Shown: positions 44,037 to 53,593, counted from the stretch's first letter. The stretch is 64,000 nt of DNA from Desulfuromonadaceae bacterium (GCA_028681335.1 JAQUIT010000008.1:1-64000), one strand, 5' to 3'. Numbers and translations are program-made. The notes: generated from the letters alone by a model not told the origin.

Positions 44037-44930
44037 ATGGATAACGAAATGGCATCACAACTCAAACAGGTACTCACATCACTGCAGCTACTGCTGCCGA
44101 AACCGGTGGCCGATATCGACTGGGCACTCTGCCACGCCGCCAACTGGCGTCGGCACTCCTTTGCCGGTTACCTGGAACCTCTGGAAAGCGTTGAACAGAT
44201 CAGCCTCGATGACCTGCTCGGCATCGAAGAGCAGAAAGAGGTGGTCGAAGAGAACACCCGCCAGTTCCTGGCCGGCTACCCCGCCAATAACACCCTGCTC
44301 TGGGGCACCCGCGGCACCGGCAAATCATCGCTCATCCGGGCAATGCTCAACAGCTATGCAGCGCAGGGGCTACGGATTGTCCAGGTTGACAAAAACGACC
44401 TGATCCATCTGCCGGACATCGTTGACAGTATCAAGCGGTTACCGTACCGCTTCATTATCTTCTCCGACGATGTCTCCTTCGAAGTAGGGGAGTCAAGCTA
44501 CAAAATGCTTAAAAGCGCCCTGGACGGTGCTGTCTATGCACCACCCGACAATGTCCTGATCTACGTCACCTCAAACCGTCGCCACCTTCTGCCGGAATTT
44601 GAAACCGACAACCGCGGTGCCATGCTGATCAACAACGAGATGCACCACGGTGAGGCGATTGAGGAGAAGATTTCACTCTCCGGCCGCTTCGGGCTTTGGG
44701 TAGGCTTCCACCCCTTCAGTCAGGACCAGTATGTCACCGTAACGCGACAATGGGTCGAGAAACTCTTTGCCAGACAGGGGTCACCGCTCGTCTGGAACGA
44801 CGAAGCGCACGCAGCGGCGATTCAATGGGGTTACGACAAAGGGGACAATAGTGGGCGGATCGCCTATCAGTTTGCCTGTCGCTGGGTCGGCATACAGATG
44901 TTGAAACAGCATCAGACCGAGGCTCCATGA
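44037..44930 (+). CDS. DUF815-type AAA ATPase
   Basis: 297 residues from ATG 44037 (AAAGGCGG upstream); the longer frame from 43911 has no ribosome site. Walker A LLWGTRGTGKSSLIRAM, Walker B-like RFIIFSDDVSF, sensor-like YVTSNRRHLLPE and the C-terminal GRIAYQFACRW. The family (PF05673) is a widespread predicted ATPase of unknown task. It begins a plus-strand set with mutT and the EamA gene, all coupled by four-base overlaps. Confidence 0.87.
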   Translation: MDNEMASQLKQVLTSLQLLLPKPVADIDWALCHAANWRRHSFAGYLEPLESVEQISLDDLLGIEEQKEVVEENTRQFLAGYPANNTLLWGTRGTGKSSLIRAMLNSYAAQGLRIVQVDKNDLIHLPDIVDSIKRLPYRFIIFSDDVSFEVGESSYKMLKSALDGAVYAPPDNVLIYVTSNRRHLLPEFETDNRGAMLINNEMHHGEAIEEKISLSGRFGLWVGFHPFSQDQYVTVTRQWVEKLFARQGSPLVWNDEAHAAAIQWGYDKGDNSGRIAYQFACRWVGIQMLKQHQTEAP

Positions 44931-45343
44931 TGCGCCACCTCCACGTGGCCTGCGCCATCATCGAACAGGAAGGGAAGGTTCTGGCCGCCCAGCGGAGCGC
45001 CTCCATGACCCTGCCGCTCAAGTGGGAGTTTCCGGGGGGGAAGATCGAGGCCGGCGAATCGCCCGAGGAATGTCTGACCCGTGAACTGATGGAGGAACTT
45101 GGCGTCACTGTCCTTATCGGCGACGCACTTCCGCTGGCAACCCATGGTTACGCGGACTTCACCGTCACCCTCTACCCCTTCACCTGCCGTCTGACCGGCG
45201 GCGTCATCACCATGCATGAACATCACGATTTGATGTGGATTGAACCGCAGCTTATGCCGGAGCTGGATTGGGCCGCCGCCGACCTGCCGATTATCCATAC
45301 CTATATGAGCAAAGTTGCCGCCGCCAGGGACGCTTCCCGGTGA
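44927..45343 (+). CDS. mutT: NUDIX hydrolase, MutT-like
   Basis: 138 residues. Complete NUDIX box G-x5-E-x7-R-E-x2-E-E-x-G in FPGGKIEAGESP..RELMEELGV, with the WEFPGG lead typical of 8-oxo-dGTP pyrophosphatases. Its ATG overlaps the ATPase stop. Likely cleans oxidised nucleotides; other nucleotide substrates are possible. Confidence 0.9.
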   Translation: MMRHLHVACAIIEQEGKVLAAQRSASMTLPLKWEFPGGKIEAGESPEECLTRELMEELGVTVLIGDALPLATHGYADFTVTLYPFTCRLTGGVITMHEHHDLMWIEPQLMPELDWAAADLPIIHTYMSKVAAARDASR

Positions 45344-46257
45344 CCACCGCCCCACCGGCCATGAACCGGGTATATTTCTTTCTCGTACTGACCACCTTTC
45401 TTTGGGGCGGCAGTTTTCTTTTCACCAAAATCGGTGTGGCCACGATCCCGCCGCAGCTGTTTGTCCTCTCCCGGTTTATCCTCGCAACGGGCATCATGCT
45501 GCTGGTCTGCTCCAGACGCCTGAAAAAACTGGACTCCGGCACCATCATCCGCGGCGCAAAGGTAGGAGCGGCACTGGGGGTGACCAACCTCAGTTTCGTC
45601 TTCGGCATCCAGGGGACCAGCATCTCGCGGGCCGGCGTTCTCAACAACCTCTTCGTGCTATTCATCCCGCTGATTGCCAAAATCATCTGGCGCGACCGGA
45701 TCGGGCGCGTCAACATGGCCGGCATCGCCCTGGCGGTGGCCGGCATCGTGCTGCTGGCCACCGGCGGAACGAGCGGCTTCAGCCGTGGCGACCTCTTCTC
45801 GACATTCTGCGCCTTTCTGATCGCCTGCCATATCATCTCGGTCTCCAAGGTATTGAAGGATGATGACGTCTACCTGGTGTCGCTTGTTCAGTTCGCCACC
45901 GTCTCGCTGATCGCCGGAGCCGCCACACTGCTGCTCCCGCTCCCCTCTTTCACCGTCTCCACCCCTGCGGTTATGTCGGTTGTCTACTGTGCCGTATTTC
46001 CGACGGTCTTCTGCTTTACCCTGCAGAACACCTTCCAGCGCTACGTCACCCCCACCCGGGCCGGACTGATCTACACGCTCGACCCGGTCTGGAGCCTGAT
46101 CGCCGGATTTTTCGTGCTTGGAGAACGGCTGAACGGCAGGGAGTGGCTCGGCTGCGGCATCATCTTTATGGCAGCCGTCATGCCGCTGCTGTTCCGCCTG
46201 AGTATTGAGAGCCGTCTGATCAGCACCTATATCAAGCGGAAGAGCTGCAAATGCTGA
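45340..46257 (+). CDS. EamA/DMT-family transporter
   Basis: 305 residues with about ten membrane helices in two EamA repeats (residues about 8-140 and 155-290). Seen: LTTFLWGGSFLFTKIG at the start of repeat 1 and TPTRAGLIYTLDPVWSLIAGFFVLGERL in repeat 2, typical of metabolite exporters. GTG 45340 overlaps the mutT stop (GTGA) and has AGGGA upstream; ATG 45361 lacks a ribosome site. Substrate unknown. Confidence 0.88.
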   Translation: MTTAPPAMNRVYFFLVLTTFLWGGSFLFTKIGVATIPPQLFVLSRFILATGIMLLVCSRRLKKLDSGTIIRGAKVGAALGVTNLSFVFGIQGTSISRAGVLNNLFVLFIPLIAKIIWRDRIGRVNMAGIALAVAGIVLLATGGTSGFSRGDLFSTFCAFLIACHIISVSKVLKDDDVYLVSLVQFATVSLIAGAATLLLPLPSFTVSTPAVMSVVYCAVFPTVFCFTLQNTFQRYVTPTRAGLIYTLDPVWSLIAGFFVLGERLNGREWLGCGIIFMAAVMPLLFRLSIESRLISTYIKRKSCKC

Positions 46258-46336
46258 CCTAATAACGTGGCCGGGAACGTTATCTGTGTGCATATTGGCT
46301 AAGAGTGCATTATCTAACAAAGGAAGAGCGTACAGA

Positions 46337-46834
46337 ATGTATCAATTGAAATATTTGGCAGGTTATTCGGAACAAGTTACCACACGGGTACAGCAACTGA
46401 TTGCGGAAGACAGACTGGGGAGCTTCCTGACGCAGAAGTATCCGGATACCCACGAGATAAGAACCGATAGAGCGCTCTATGATTTCACCATGGCTATCAA
46501 AAACGAGTTTCTCCGCAGCGCTCAGCCGCTCAGCAGGGTGGCGTACGACGGCAAGCTCCACGTAGTCCAGCAAGCCTTGGGAACGCACACCTTCGTCTCC
46601 AGGGTGCAGGGGGGGAAACTCAAGGCCAAACATGAAATCCGGGTTGCGGCGGTGTTCAGGAACGCTCCGCCTGAATTTCTCAGGATGATCGTCGTTCACG
46701 AACTGGCGCATCTGAAGGAAAAAGAGCATAATAAGGCTTTCTACAAACTGTGCGAATACATGGAACCGGCCTACAGCCAACTGGAATTTGATACCAGGCT
46801 GTATCTGACCCAGCTGGATCTGGCGGCGAAATAA
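46337..46834 (+). CDS. YgjP-like zinc metallopeptidase
   Basis: 165 residues from the internal ATG; the longer frame begins with GTG and has no ribosome site. Zinc motif VVHELAHLKEKEHNKAFYKL (HExxH plus the downstream His of the YgjP/DUF45 group). Small soluble predicted protease of unknown target. Single gene. Confidence 0.82.
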   Translation: MYQLKYLAGYSEQVTTRVQQLIAEDRLGSFLTQKYPDTHEIRTDRALYDFTMAIKNEFLRSAQPLSRVAYDGKLHVVQQALGTHTFVSRVQGGKLKAKHEIRVAAVFRNAPPEFLRMIVVHELAHLKEKEHNKAFYKLCEYMEPAYSQLEFDTRLYLTQLDLAAK

Positions 46835-46900
46835 CACCGACAACCCTGACAGTGTACAGGAAGTACCAGACACAACGACACTAACAAGGAAAGTGAACCA

Positions 46901-47299
46901 ATGAGAATTCCTGCAACCCTGTTCCTCCTCTTCGCCCTCGTCCCGATCATCGAGATCTGGCTGCTGATAAAGACCGGCCGCGTTATCGGCGCGCTCCCGA
47001 CCGTGGCCATCCTGCTGGTCATCTCCATGACCGGCGCGTACCTGGCCAGGTCGCAGGGGTTCAAGGTCATCGGTGCGATCCGCGATGAACTGGCAGCCGG
47101 CCGGATGCCGGGTGCGCATATTCTCGACGGCGCCATGATCCTGGTGGGTGCTGTCCTCCTCCTTACCCCCGGCTTCTTCACCGACTTCATCGGCCTTCTC
47201 TTTCTCATCCCGGCCACCCGCACGTTCCTGAAGAGATGGCTGAGAGCCCGGCTCGAGCAGAAACTTATGAGAGGTGAAGTGCTGATTATCCGCCGCTGA
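46901..47299 (+). CDS. fxsA: FxsA membrane protein
   Basis: 132 residues. N-terminal helix LFLLFALVPIIEIWLLIKTG, second TM region, and LTPGFFTDFIGLLFLIPATR as in FxsA, which in E. coli lessens exclusion of phage T7 by F plasmids; its normal role is unclear. AAGGAAAG ribosome site. No overlap with neighbours. Confidence 0.9.
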   Translation: MRIPATLFLLFALVPIIEIWLLIKTGRVIGALPTVAILLVISMTGAYLARSQGFKVIGAIRDELAAGRMPGAHILDGAMILVGAVLLLTPGFFTDFIGLLFLIPATRTFLKRWLRARLEQKLMRGEVLIIRR

Positions 47300-47388
47300 A
47301 GCGGCTTCTGCCGGGCCTCCTGTCAAACACAACACACTGAAATAGCTGTTATATTTGGCTACAACAGCGCCGCCAGGCAAAAGATCTT

Positions 47389-47417
47389 TTGAAACATTGG
47401 CATAAATGTGTTACAAG
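47389..47417 (+). promoter_or_regulatory. Candidate sigma-70 promoter for the M23 peptidase gene
   Basis: TTGAAA, 17 bases, TACAAG, 66 bases before the ATG. Modest match. Confidence 0.35.
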
Positions 47418-47482
47418 TCATCTCCCCCTCAACTGGATATTTTAACAAGACCTTCGTTAAATCCCATCGTTAGGAACTCCGC

Positions 47483-48337
47483 ATGCAGAAGCTGCGCCCG
47501 CTTTTCAAAAAGCTCTCTACAACCGTAACAATCATGTTCGTCCCGCATTCAAGGGGCAGTTCCCTCAATTTAAGAATGCCGTATGCCCTGCTCGGGCTGC
47601 TGCTGATTTTTGCCGGCGTCGGAGCCATATATACGGTTTCTCTGACATATCACGCCGTGGGCCTGTATATGGCCAATCAAAAGTATGCCAATAAGTACGC
47701 CAATATATCCAGCCAGTTCCAGGAGATGAAATCCACCATCAACTCGTTAAAAGAATCAGAATCCGAATTCAAGCGTCTTTTCTCGCTCGGCTCCCGCAAA
47801 AAAGTTCTTGATGCGATGGATGCCCCACGGGATGATGGTTCCATAAATATCGAAGAGCTGAAGATCCAGGTCGCAAAATCCATGGCCTCCGTCACGGAAA
47901 TCAGGGAATACATGGCGAAGGCGCGCAACGTGTACCGGGCCACGCCACAGGGTATTCCGGTCGATGGCCGGCTCAGCTCCGGTTTCGGCATGCGCCTTCA
48001 TCCAAAATACGGCCGCGAGCTGTTTCACGCCGGCATAGATCTGTCCGCCCAAAGCGGAACTCCGGTACACGCCACCGCAGACGGCATCGTCAGCTTTTCG
48101 GGGTGGAGCAGGGGGAACGGCAATATTGTCGTTATCGAGCATGGCCAAGGCTTCAGCACAGTATACGCACACAACACAAAGAACCTGATGAAGGTTGGCC
48201 AGACCGTACGACGGGGGCAGGAGATTGCGACAACCGGCTCTACCGGGGTAACAACCGGGCCGCATGTGCATTACGAAATATGGAAAAACGGCAAGTGCAT
48301 AAACCCGACTTCTTTTACCAAAGCTGCCAGCGGCTGA
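47483..48337 (+). CDS. M23 (LytM) peptidase with a membrane anchor
   Basis: 284 residues: short basic cytoplasmic end, TM about 36-58, coiled-coil (about 70-145), then an M23 domain with GFGMRLHPKYGRELFHAGID (His, His-x3-Asp) and GPHVHYEIW (H-x-H). Acts on peptidoglycan peptide bridges in the periplasm. Coupled with bactofilin 50 bases downstream, a common pairing in cell-shape control. Confidence 0.93.
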   Translation: MQKLRPLFKKLSTTVTIMFVPHSRGSSLNLRMPYALLGLLLIFAGVGAIYTVSLTYHAVGLYMANQKYANKYANISSQFQEMKSTINSLKESESEFKRLFSLGSRKKVLDAMDAPRDDGSINIEELKIQVAKSMASVTEIREYMAKARNVYRATPQGIPVDGRLSSGFGMRLHPKYGRELFHAGIDLSAQSGTPVHATADGIVSFSGWSRGNGNIVVIEHGQGFSTVYAHNTKNLMKVGQTVRRGQEIATTGSTGVTTGPHVHYEIWKNGKCINPTSFTKAASG

Positions 48338-48388
48338 GGCTGGCTGGTGCATCTATCATGTACAGACCAGCTGATATGGAGGTAATAC

Positions 48389-48769
48389 ATGTTTTCAAAG
48401 AAACAGGGCAAGCTTGACACTATCGTCGGACCCGACTCGGTCCTGAAGGGCAATGTCACATCAAAGGGCACGATTAAAGTGGACGGCACCATTGAGGGGA
48501 ACGTCACCTCCGACTGCCTTATCATCGGTGAGGCGGGGAGTCTGACCGGAGATGTCACCGTTCGGGAAATTGTTGTCGGTGGAAAAGTCATCGGAAACAT
48601 TCATGCGGCAGAGTGGGTTGACATCCAGCGCAAGGGCGAAGTATGCGGCGATATTTTTGCGGCGCGCCTGACTATTGCCGAAGGCGGGCATTTTGACGGA
48701 CGCTCCACCATGCAGCACCAAAAGAAGCTCCCTTATAACGGTGACAGCACTGTCGCCAGTGAAGCCTGA
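48389..48769 (+). CDS. Bactofilin
   Basis: 126 residues; the polymer-forming beta-helix domain (about 12-105) shows the repeating V-G-x-V-x-G-x-I pattern, e.g. LKGNVTSKGTIKVDGTIEGN and GKVIGNIHAAE. Flanking tails are short and polar. Cytoskeletal scaffold that places the upstream M23 enzyme in known systems. GGAGG ribosome site. Confidence 0.92.
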   Translation: MFSKKQGKLDTIVGPDSVLKGNVTSKGTIKVDGTIEGNVTSDCLIIGEAGSLTGDVTVREIVVGGKVIGNIHAAEWVDIQRKGEVCGDIFAARLTIAEGGHFDGRSTMQHQKKLPYNGDSTVASEA

Positions 48770-48973
48770 TTCCGCATATCCCCACAGCAAAAGACCGGCA
48801 CACGGCCCGGAAGGCGCAGTTCAGGCCGGACACATCTCAACGGCCGCGCTTCACACTCTCCCCATTCGGTCTCAAGTAATCGGGGCACCTCCTTTGTTTC
48901 TTTACCCAACGCCATCAGCAGCGCTCTGAGCGCTGAACGCGATACCTTTACACGCTGGTTCTTATGAGGATTT

Positions 48974-49669
48974 GTGGAAAACGCACCGATAATCGAAAAA
49001 ATCAAGAAGCTGCTGGCACTGGCCGATTCCAGCAATGAGCATGAAGCCGCTCTGGCAGCCGGGCACGCCCAGCGCCTGCTGTCAGAACACAACCTGGCCA
49101 TGGCCGACATCGAAGCGGCCCGAAAGCCGGACAAGGCTGACAAGATCGACACCGCCGCATCGAAGAGCCTGCCGAAATGGCTGCGCCATCTGAGCGGCGG
49201 CGTCAGCAGCGCCTTCGACTGCCAGGCGATCCACAATCCCGCTGCCGGCAGGTTGACCTTTATCGGCGTCGGGGCAGATGTCCAGATCGCCGCCTACACC
49301 TTCGCCTACCTGGAGCGGACAGTCAGAAAACTCTGCATCACCTATATCAAGGGGCATGCCGACAGCACGACCGCCACCCGCCACCGCGAACTGATGCGCC
49401 AATCATACTATCTGGGGGCGGTCTCCACGATCACCGCCCGCCTGAGAGAGCAGAAGACCCGGACCCCGGTCACCAGCGGCGCACTGGTCCCGGTGAAAGA
49501 GGGATTGATCAGACAGACGATGAGCGAGATCGGCCCCATACGGACGATGCACAGTCGCAGAAGCTACGTCAACAGCGATGCCTACGACAGGGGGCAGACC
49601 GATGGCAGCGAGATCAGCCTGCACCGCGGGATCAGCAGCGCTCCCCCCACGCACAGAATCGGCAGCTGA
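48974..49669 (+). CDS. DUF2786-domain protein
   Basis: 231 residues. N-terminal DUF2786 helices (IEKIKKLLALADSSNEHEAALAAGHAQRLLSEHNL), then a second domain (about 65-190) as in many phage- and plasmid-borne members. GTG start, GAGGA upstream. Function unknown. The 200 bases before it (48770-48973) hold no supported gene. Confidence 0.8.
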   Translation: MENAPIIEKIKKLLALADSSNEHEAALAAGHAQRLLSEHNLAMADIEAARKPDKADKIDTAASKSLPKWLRHLSGGVSSAFDCQAIHNPAAGRLTFIGVGADVQIAAYTFAYLERTVRKLCITYIKGHADSTTATRHRELMRQSYYLGAVSTITARLREQKTRTPVTSGALVPVKEGLIRQTMSEIGPIRTMHSRRSYVNSDAYDRGQTDGSEISLHRGISSAPPTHRIGS

Positions 49670-49857
49670 CACCGTTTTCAACCGGATGCATCTCCCAAAG
49701 AATAGAGTAACACCCCTATTGGGAACCATTTACTGAAACCAGGTGGCAATAGACGGGATAATTCTTACAAACAAAACCATTAACGCACAGCCCACTTGTA
49801 ATGAGCGCTGTATCGTGTAGGATTACATCCTACGACAAATATCAAGGAGACATCGCC

Positions 49858-50442
49858 ATGAAACAACTTATGTCAAAAATCACTCTCATCATGCTGCTGG
49901 CACTGCTGTCCGGCTGCGGCTACAACACCATGCAGGCCAACGAGGAAGCGGTCATTGCCGCCTGGGGCAACGTGGAATCAAGCTATCAGAGGCGCAACGA
50001 TCTGGTCCCCAACCTCGTAGAGGTGGTCAAGGGGTACGCAAAGCATGAGGCAGACACCCTCAAAGCGGTCACGGAGGCACGCGCCAAAGTCGGCTCCATG
50101 CAGGTCACCAAAGATGTCCTCGACAACCCCGCCACTATGAACAAATTCCAGCAGGCACAGGGAGAACTCTCCGGCGCCCTCTCCCGCCTGATGGTCGTCG
50201 TGGAAAAATATCCGGATCTGAAAGCGAACGAAAACTTCATGGATCTGCAGAAACAGCTGGAAGGTACCGAGAACCGCATCAACGTCGCCCGGGAGCGCTA
50301 CAACCAGGCGGTGCAGATTTTCAACACCAGCATCCGCACCTTCCCCAACTCCGTCACCAACTCCATGATGCTGCACCTGCAGCGCAAAGAGGCGTTCAAG
50401 GCCGAGGAAACGGCAAAAGTTGCACCCAAGGTGAAGTTCTGA
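49858..50442 (+). CDS. lemA: LemA-family lipoprotein
   Basis: 195 residues. Signal peptide with lipobox LLSGC (residues about 15-19), then the LemA four-helix domain: EEAVIAAWGNVESSYQRRNDLVPNLVEVVKGYAKHE (anchor motif RRxDLVPNL). Start at ATG 49858 with AAGGAGA; the in-frame ATG at 49801 is rejected. Followed by two TPM-domain genes, the usual LemA-YgcG arrangement of an envelope module of unknown role. Confidence 0.93.
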   Translation: MKQLMSKITLIMLLALLSGCGYNTMQANEEAVIAAWGNVESSYQRRNDLVPNLVEVVKGYAKHEADTLKAVTEARAKVGSMQVTKDVLDNPATMNKFQQAQGELSGALSRLMVVVEKYPDLKANENFMDLQKQLEGTENRINVARERYNQAVQIFNTSIRTFPNSVTNSMMLHLQRKEAFKAEETAKVAPKVKF

Positions 50443-50482
50443 TTCGTAAACAAGCTCGGCCGTTTTTTCGGGGTTACCACCA

Positions 50483-51373
50483 ATGCTTCTCTTAAAGCGC
50501 ATCATCTTCCTGACCATCATGGCTCTCATGCCGCTTACCGCGATGGCGCTGGACGTCCCGCAGCTGACGGGGCGGATCAATGACTACGCCCGGCTGCTCT
50601 CTCCCGGGGCGACAACCATGCTGGAGCAGAAGCTGGCCGCCTTCGAGCAGCAGCAGTCGAATCAGGTGGTTCTGCTGACGGTTCCGTCGCTGCAGGGTGA
50701 TGATATCGATCAGTTTGCCATCCGCGTCGCGGACCAGTGGAAGATCGGCCAAAAGGGCAAAGACAACGGGGTGATCATTGTGCTGGCCCAGGCCGAGCAC
50801 AAGATACGCATTGAGGTCGGCATGGGGCTTCAGGGGGTATTACCGGATATTACCGCCGGCCGCATCATCCGCAACGTCATAAGCCCCTACCTCCGCAACG
50901 GCGATTATGACCGCGGCCTTGATGCCGGCATTGAAGCGGTCATGGCCGCCACAAAAGGTGAATTCCAGGCGACGCCGGGCGAACGGAAACGGCGGTCGAA
51001 TCGTGGGGTCGCATCCTCCTTTCTCACCTACCTCCTCTTCACCGGAGTTGCTGCGGCGGCCCTCGGCTCCGTAGCCCGCCCGCTGGGAGGAGTTGCCGGA
51101 GCAGTCGGCCTTCCCCTGGCTGCCGCCATGACCTTTCCCGGCCTTGCCATGAATTACCTACTCATACTGGGAGGCGTCGGACTTGTCGGCGGTTTTCTTG
51201 TCGGCTTACTCGCCAACCTCGGCGGCGGCGGTGGCAGTGGCCATGGCGGCGGAGGCGGCTACTGGGGTGGCGGTGGATTCGGTGGTGGAGGCGGATTCTC
51301 ATCCGGCGGTGACGGCGGATTCTTCGGAGGCGGTGGCGGCTTTGACGGCGGCGGCGCCTCAGGAGACTGGTGA
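50483..51373 (+). CDS. TPM-domain (YgcG-like) protein with Gly-rich tail
   Basis: 296 residues: signal peptide (1-23), TPM domain (about 30-150: INDYARLLSP, DNGVIIVLAQAEHKIRIEVGMGL), one or two TM helices (about 175-250), and a glycine-rich C-terminus ending GGGASGDW, typical of the family. Envelope protein partnered with LemA; the third gene overlaps its stop. Confidence 0.9.
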   Translation: MLLLKRIIFLTIMALMPLTAMALDVPQLTGRINDYARLLSPGATTMLEQKLAAFEQQQSNQVVLLTVPSLQGDDIDQFAIRVADQWKIGQKGKDNGVIIVLAQAEHKIRIEVGMGLQGVLPDITAGRIIRNVISPYLRNGDYDRGLDAGIEAVMAATKGEFQATPGERKRRSNRGVASSFLTYLLFTGVAAAALGSVARPLGGVAGAVGLPLAAAMTFPGLAMNYLLILGGVGLVGGFLVGLLANLGGGGGSGHGGGGGYWGGGGFGGGGGFSSGGDGGFFGGGGGFDGGGASGDW

Positions 51374-52011
51374 CAACCATGACAAAACAGACATCCAAAT
51401 ACCTGAGCAGTGAGCACCAGACCATCATTCTGGAGGCGGTCAGGCAGGCCGAGGCCTGCACCTCCGGAGAGATAGCCCCCATGCTTGTGGCCGAGAGCGA
51501 CGACTACCGGGAAGCCGCCATGCGTGCCGCAGTAATCATGGCCGCCGTCCTGTCAACGGGCGTCGCGCTGGCTGTCAACGACACCACGATCTGGCTCTTC
51601 ATCCCGCTGGCAACCATCCTCTACTTTCCGTTGGTGGCTCTTGCCAACCGCCTCCCGGCGCTCAAACTCGCCTTCACTCCGGCCGCATATATACGCGAAG
51701 CGGTACGCCTGCGGGCGGTGCGCGCCTTTCACGAACGGGGGCTGCACCGTACCCGCGAAGGAAACGGCATCCTCATCTTCATCTCCCTGCTGGAGCGCAA
51801 GGTATGGATACTGGGCGACCGCGGCATCAACACGGTCATCCCTCCGGAGCGCTGGACCTCCCTGGCTTCCGGGCTGGCCGCCGGGATCCGTGCGGGGCGC
51901 ATGACGGAGACGCTGGCCGCAACAATCAGCGAAGTAGGTGGCATTTTGAAAGAGCACTTTCCTCACCGCGGGGATGATTCGAACGAACTCCCGGACCTGC
52001 TGGAGGATTGA
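51370..52011 (+). CDS. Second TPM-domain membrane protein
   Basis: 213 residues. Short N-terminal part (SGEIAPMLVAESDDYREAA), two TM helices (about 55-90), then the TPM-like region with ILIFISLLERKVWILGDRGIN. GTG at 51370 overlaps the previous stop (AGGAG four bases upstream); ATG 51379 is the alternative. Completes the LemA-TPM-TPM trio. Confidence 0.85.
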   Translation: MTTMTKQTSKYLSSEHQTIILEAVRQAEACTSGEIAPMLVAESDDYREAAMRAAVIMAAVLSTGVALAVNDTTIWLFIPLATILYFPLVALANRLPALKLAFTPAAYIREAVRLRAVRAFHERGLHRTREGNGILIFISLLERKVWILGDRGINTVIPPERWTSLASGLAAGIRAGRMTETLAATISEVGGILKEHFPHRGDDSNELPDLLED

Positions 52012-52046
52012 CGCAGGTTTCAAAAAAGCGGGCATAAAAACCGAAC

Positions 52047-52075
52047 TTGAAATAGTGAACGAAATAGGTTATAAA
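52047..52075 (+). promoter_or_regulatory. Sigma-70 promoter of tRNA-Ser
   Basis: TTGAAA, exactly 17 bases, TATAAA; the predicted start point is about six bases before the tRNA. Confidence 0.7.
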
Positions 52076-52087
52076 CTTCGTTCTCAC

Positions 52088-52175
52088 GGAGAGGTGTCCG
52101 AGTGGTCGATGGTGCCTGACTCGAAATCAGGTGTACGGCAACGTACCTAGGGTTCGAATCCCTACCTCTCCGCCA
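52088..52175 (+). tRNA. tRNA-Ser (anticodon CGA)
   Basis: 88 bases including encoded CCA. Acceptor GGAGAGG/CCTCTCC, anticodon stem CCTGA/TCAGG with loop CTCGAAA giving anticodon CGA (reads UCG), a long class II variable arm, and T arm GGTTCGAATCC. The 3' end is the likely attachment site: the integrase gene ends at the very next base. Confidence 0.96.
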
Positions 52176-53513
52176 CTAATTATTCAGTATAATCAATTGG
52201 TTATGCTCTTTTGACCCTTGGCTTTCACCAAAACTTTCACCAGAAAGGTTTTGATAGAATGCCAGGGGCCTCTTTTTGACCTCGACAAAATCCTTCCCGA
52301 AGTAATTCAGAATATCCCAGTAGTCCGTCTCAATACCTTCAAGATAGTTTCCGTACACCTCGTACACCATCTGTTTGCTGCCATGCCCCATTAACCTTAC
52401 CAGGCGAAGCGGTTCAATGCCGATGAGCAGACTCCACGCAGCAAAGCTGTGACGCAAACTATAGGGAGGACGATACGGGATATTGCATTTTGTGATCGCC
52501 TTCGTCCAGGTGCGCTCGGTGAAGTTTTCTCGTAAATACGGCTTTCCATCCGGCTGGGCAAACACGTACGGACTGTCAGTCCTGGCAAGCACCTCGTCAA
52601 GAACGGCCCGAATCCGCTTGGTGATCGGTATCTTGCGCACACGATAGCGGGTCTTGAGTGTCGAGCTTTCGACCCCCCGAACAATCGACCGCTGCACCAT
52701 GATATGATCCTGGTTGATATGGCTGCGAAGCAGACCGGATATCTCGGAATGAATCATGCCGGTCAGCATCATGATTTCGAGCATCGGGCGGTGCCAGGGA
52801 GGAATTGCACCTAAGATCAGCAACCATTCGTCAAAGCGGAAGATCTCCCTCCCCTTCGGAGGATTTTTAGGTATGTGACGATTTAGGTTGCGGAACGGGT
52901 CAGGGATATCCCAGTGAAATTCATCAGTGGCATCATTAAACATGGTTCTGAGAACGGTGATGATGTTGATGGACCTGGCGCGGGATAGCGGTTTGCCCTT
53001 GTTTTTCCCGATCTTTAACTTGAAGGTCGAGATGAATTTCTGCATTTCTAGCCTTGTCAGATTGTAGAAAGTCTTCTCTGCAAAATAGGGCCTGATCCAG
53101 CAGGTAAGAATTGCCCGGTAGTCGGAACGTTTCGTGTGTGAATCATACAATGCCACGACCTCTTGATTCCACTTATCCAGATATTCCCCGATTATGATAT
53201 TTTTTGGCGATGGAGAATAATTCTTCCCTTCCTGCTGGGCAAACCATCTTTTTTCTGCCTCGGATGCCGATGGAAAAGCATCCGCAAAAATAAAATTCCC
53301 TGCCTTTATTTTTTCCATTTGCCGGTCGAGCCAGGCTTTTACTTTCTTGCGGTTGACAGGGGTATCGTCAAGCCCGGTAGTTTTTTCAACCCGGCGGCCG
53401 TAATAATAAAACAGGAAATACAACTTTTTACTGCCCGGCTTGCGAATAACCGTGCCCTCATGTTTGTCGTCCATATTGTCAAAGAGCATTTCTGCCGAGG
53501 GTTTGTTGCGCAT
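52176..53513 (-). CDS. int: Tyrosine-family site-specific integrase
   Basis: 445 residues from ATG 53513 (AGGAG upstream). N-terminal arm-binding region, SAM-like core-binding domain (about 110-215), catalytic domain (about 245-400) with SLRHSFAAW (box II Arg, His), LMGHGSKQMVYEVYGNY (His and the Tyr nucleophile). In box I the usual T-G-x-R-x-S-E reads TGMIHSE: the first catalytic Arg is replaced by Ile. It abuts tRNA-Ser, as expected for an integrase encoded at attL. Confidence 0.9.
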   Translation of the reverse strand: MRNKPSAEMLFDNMDDKHEGTVIRKPGSKKLYFLFYYYGRRVEKTTGLDDTPVNRKKVKAWLDRQMEKIKAGNFIFADAFPSASEAEKRWFAQQEGKNYSPSPKNIIIGEYLDKWNQEVVALYDSHTKRSDYRAILTCWIRPYFAEKTFYNLTRLEMQKFISTFKLKIGKNKGKPLSRARSINIITVLRTMFNDATDEFHWDIPDPFRNLNRHIPKNPPKGREIFRFDEWLLILGAIPPWHRPMLEIMMLTGMIHSEISGLLRSHINQDHIMVQRSIVRGVESSTLKTRYRVRKIPITKRIRAVLDEVLARTDSPYVFAQPDGKPYLRENFTERTWTKAITKCNIPYRPPYSLRHSFAAWSLLIGIEPLRLVRLMGHGSKQMVYEVYGNYLEGIETDYWDILNYFGKDFVEVKKRPLAFYQNLSGESFGESQGSKEHNQLIILNN

Positions 53514-53593
53514 TGTCTTCTCCTGTGCGCATCCTCTCCACCGAACAAAGTCCGGCAATAGAATAGCACAATCGCGATGATTTCAACAGCGGG

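Noticed and set aside
46310-47380. 356-codon open frame on the minus strand
   Set aside because: Antisense to the YgjP-like and fxsA genes, which have family motifs and ribosome sites.
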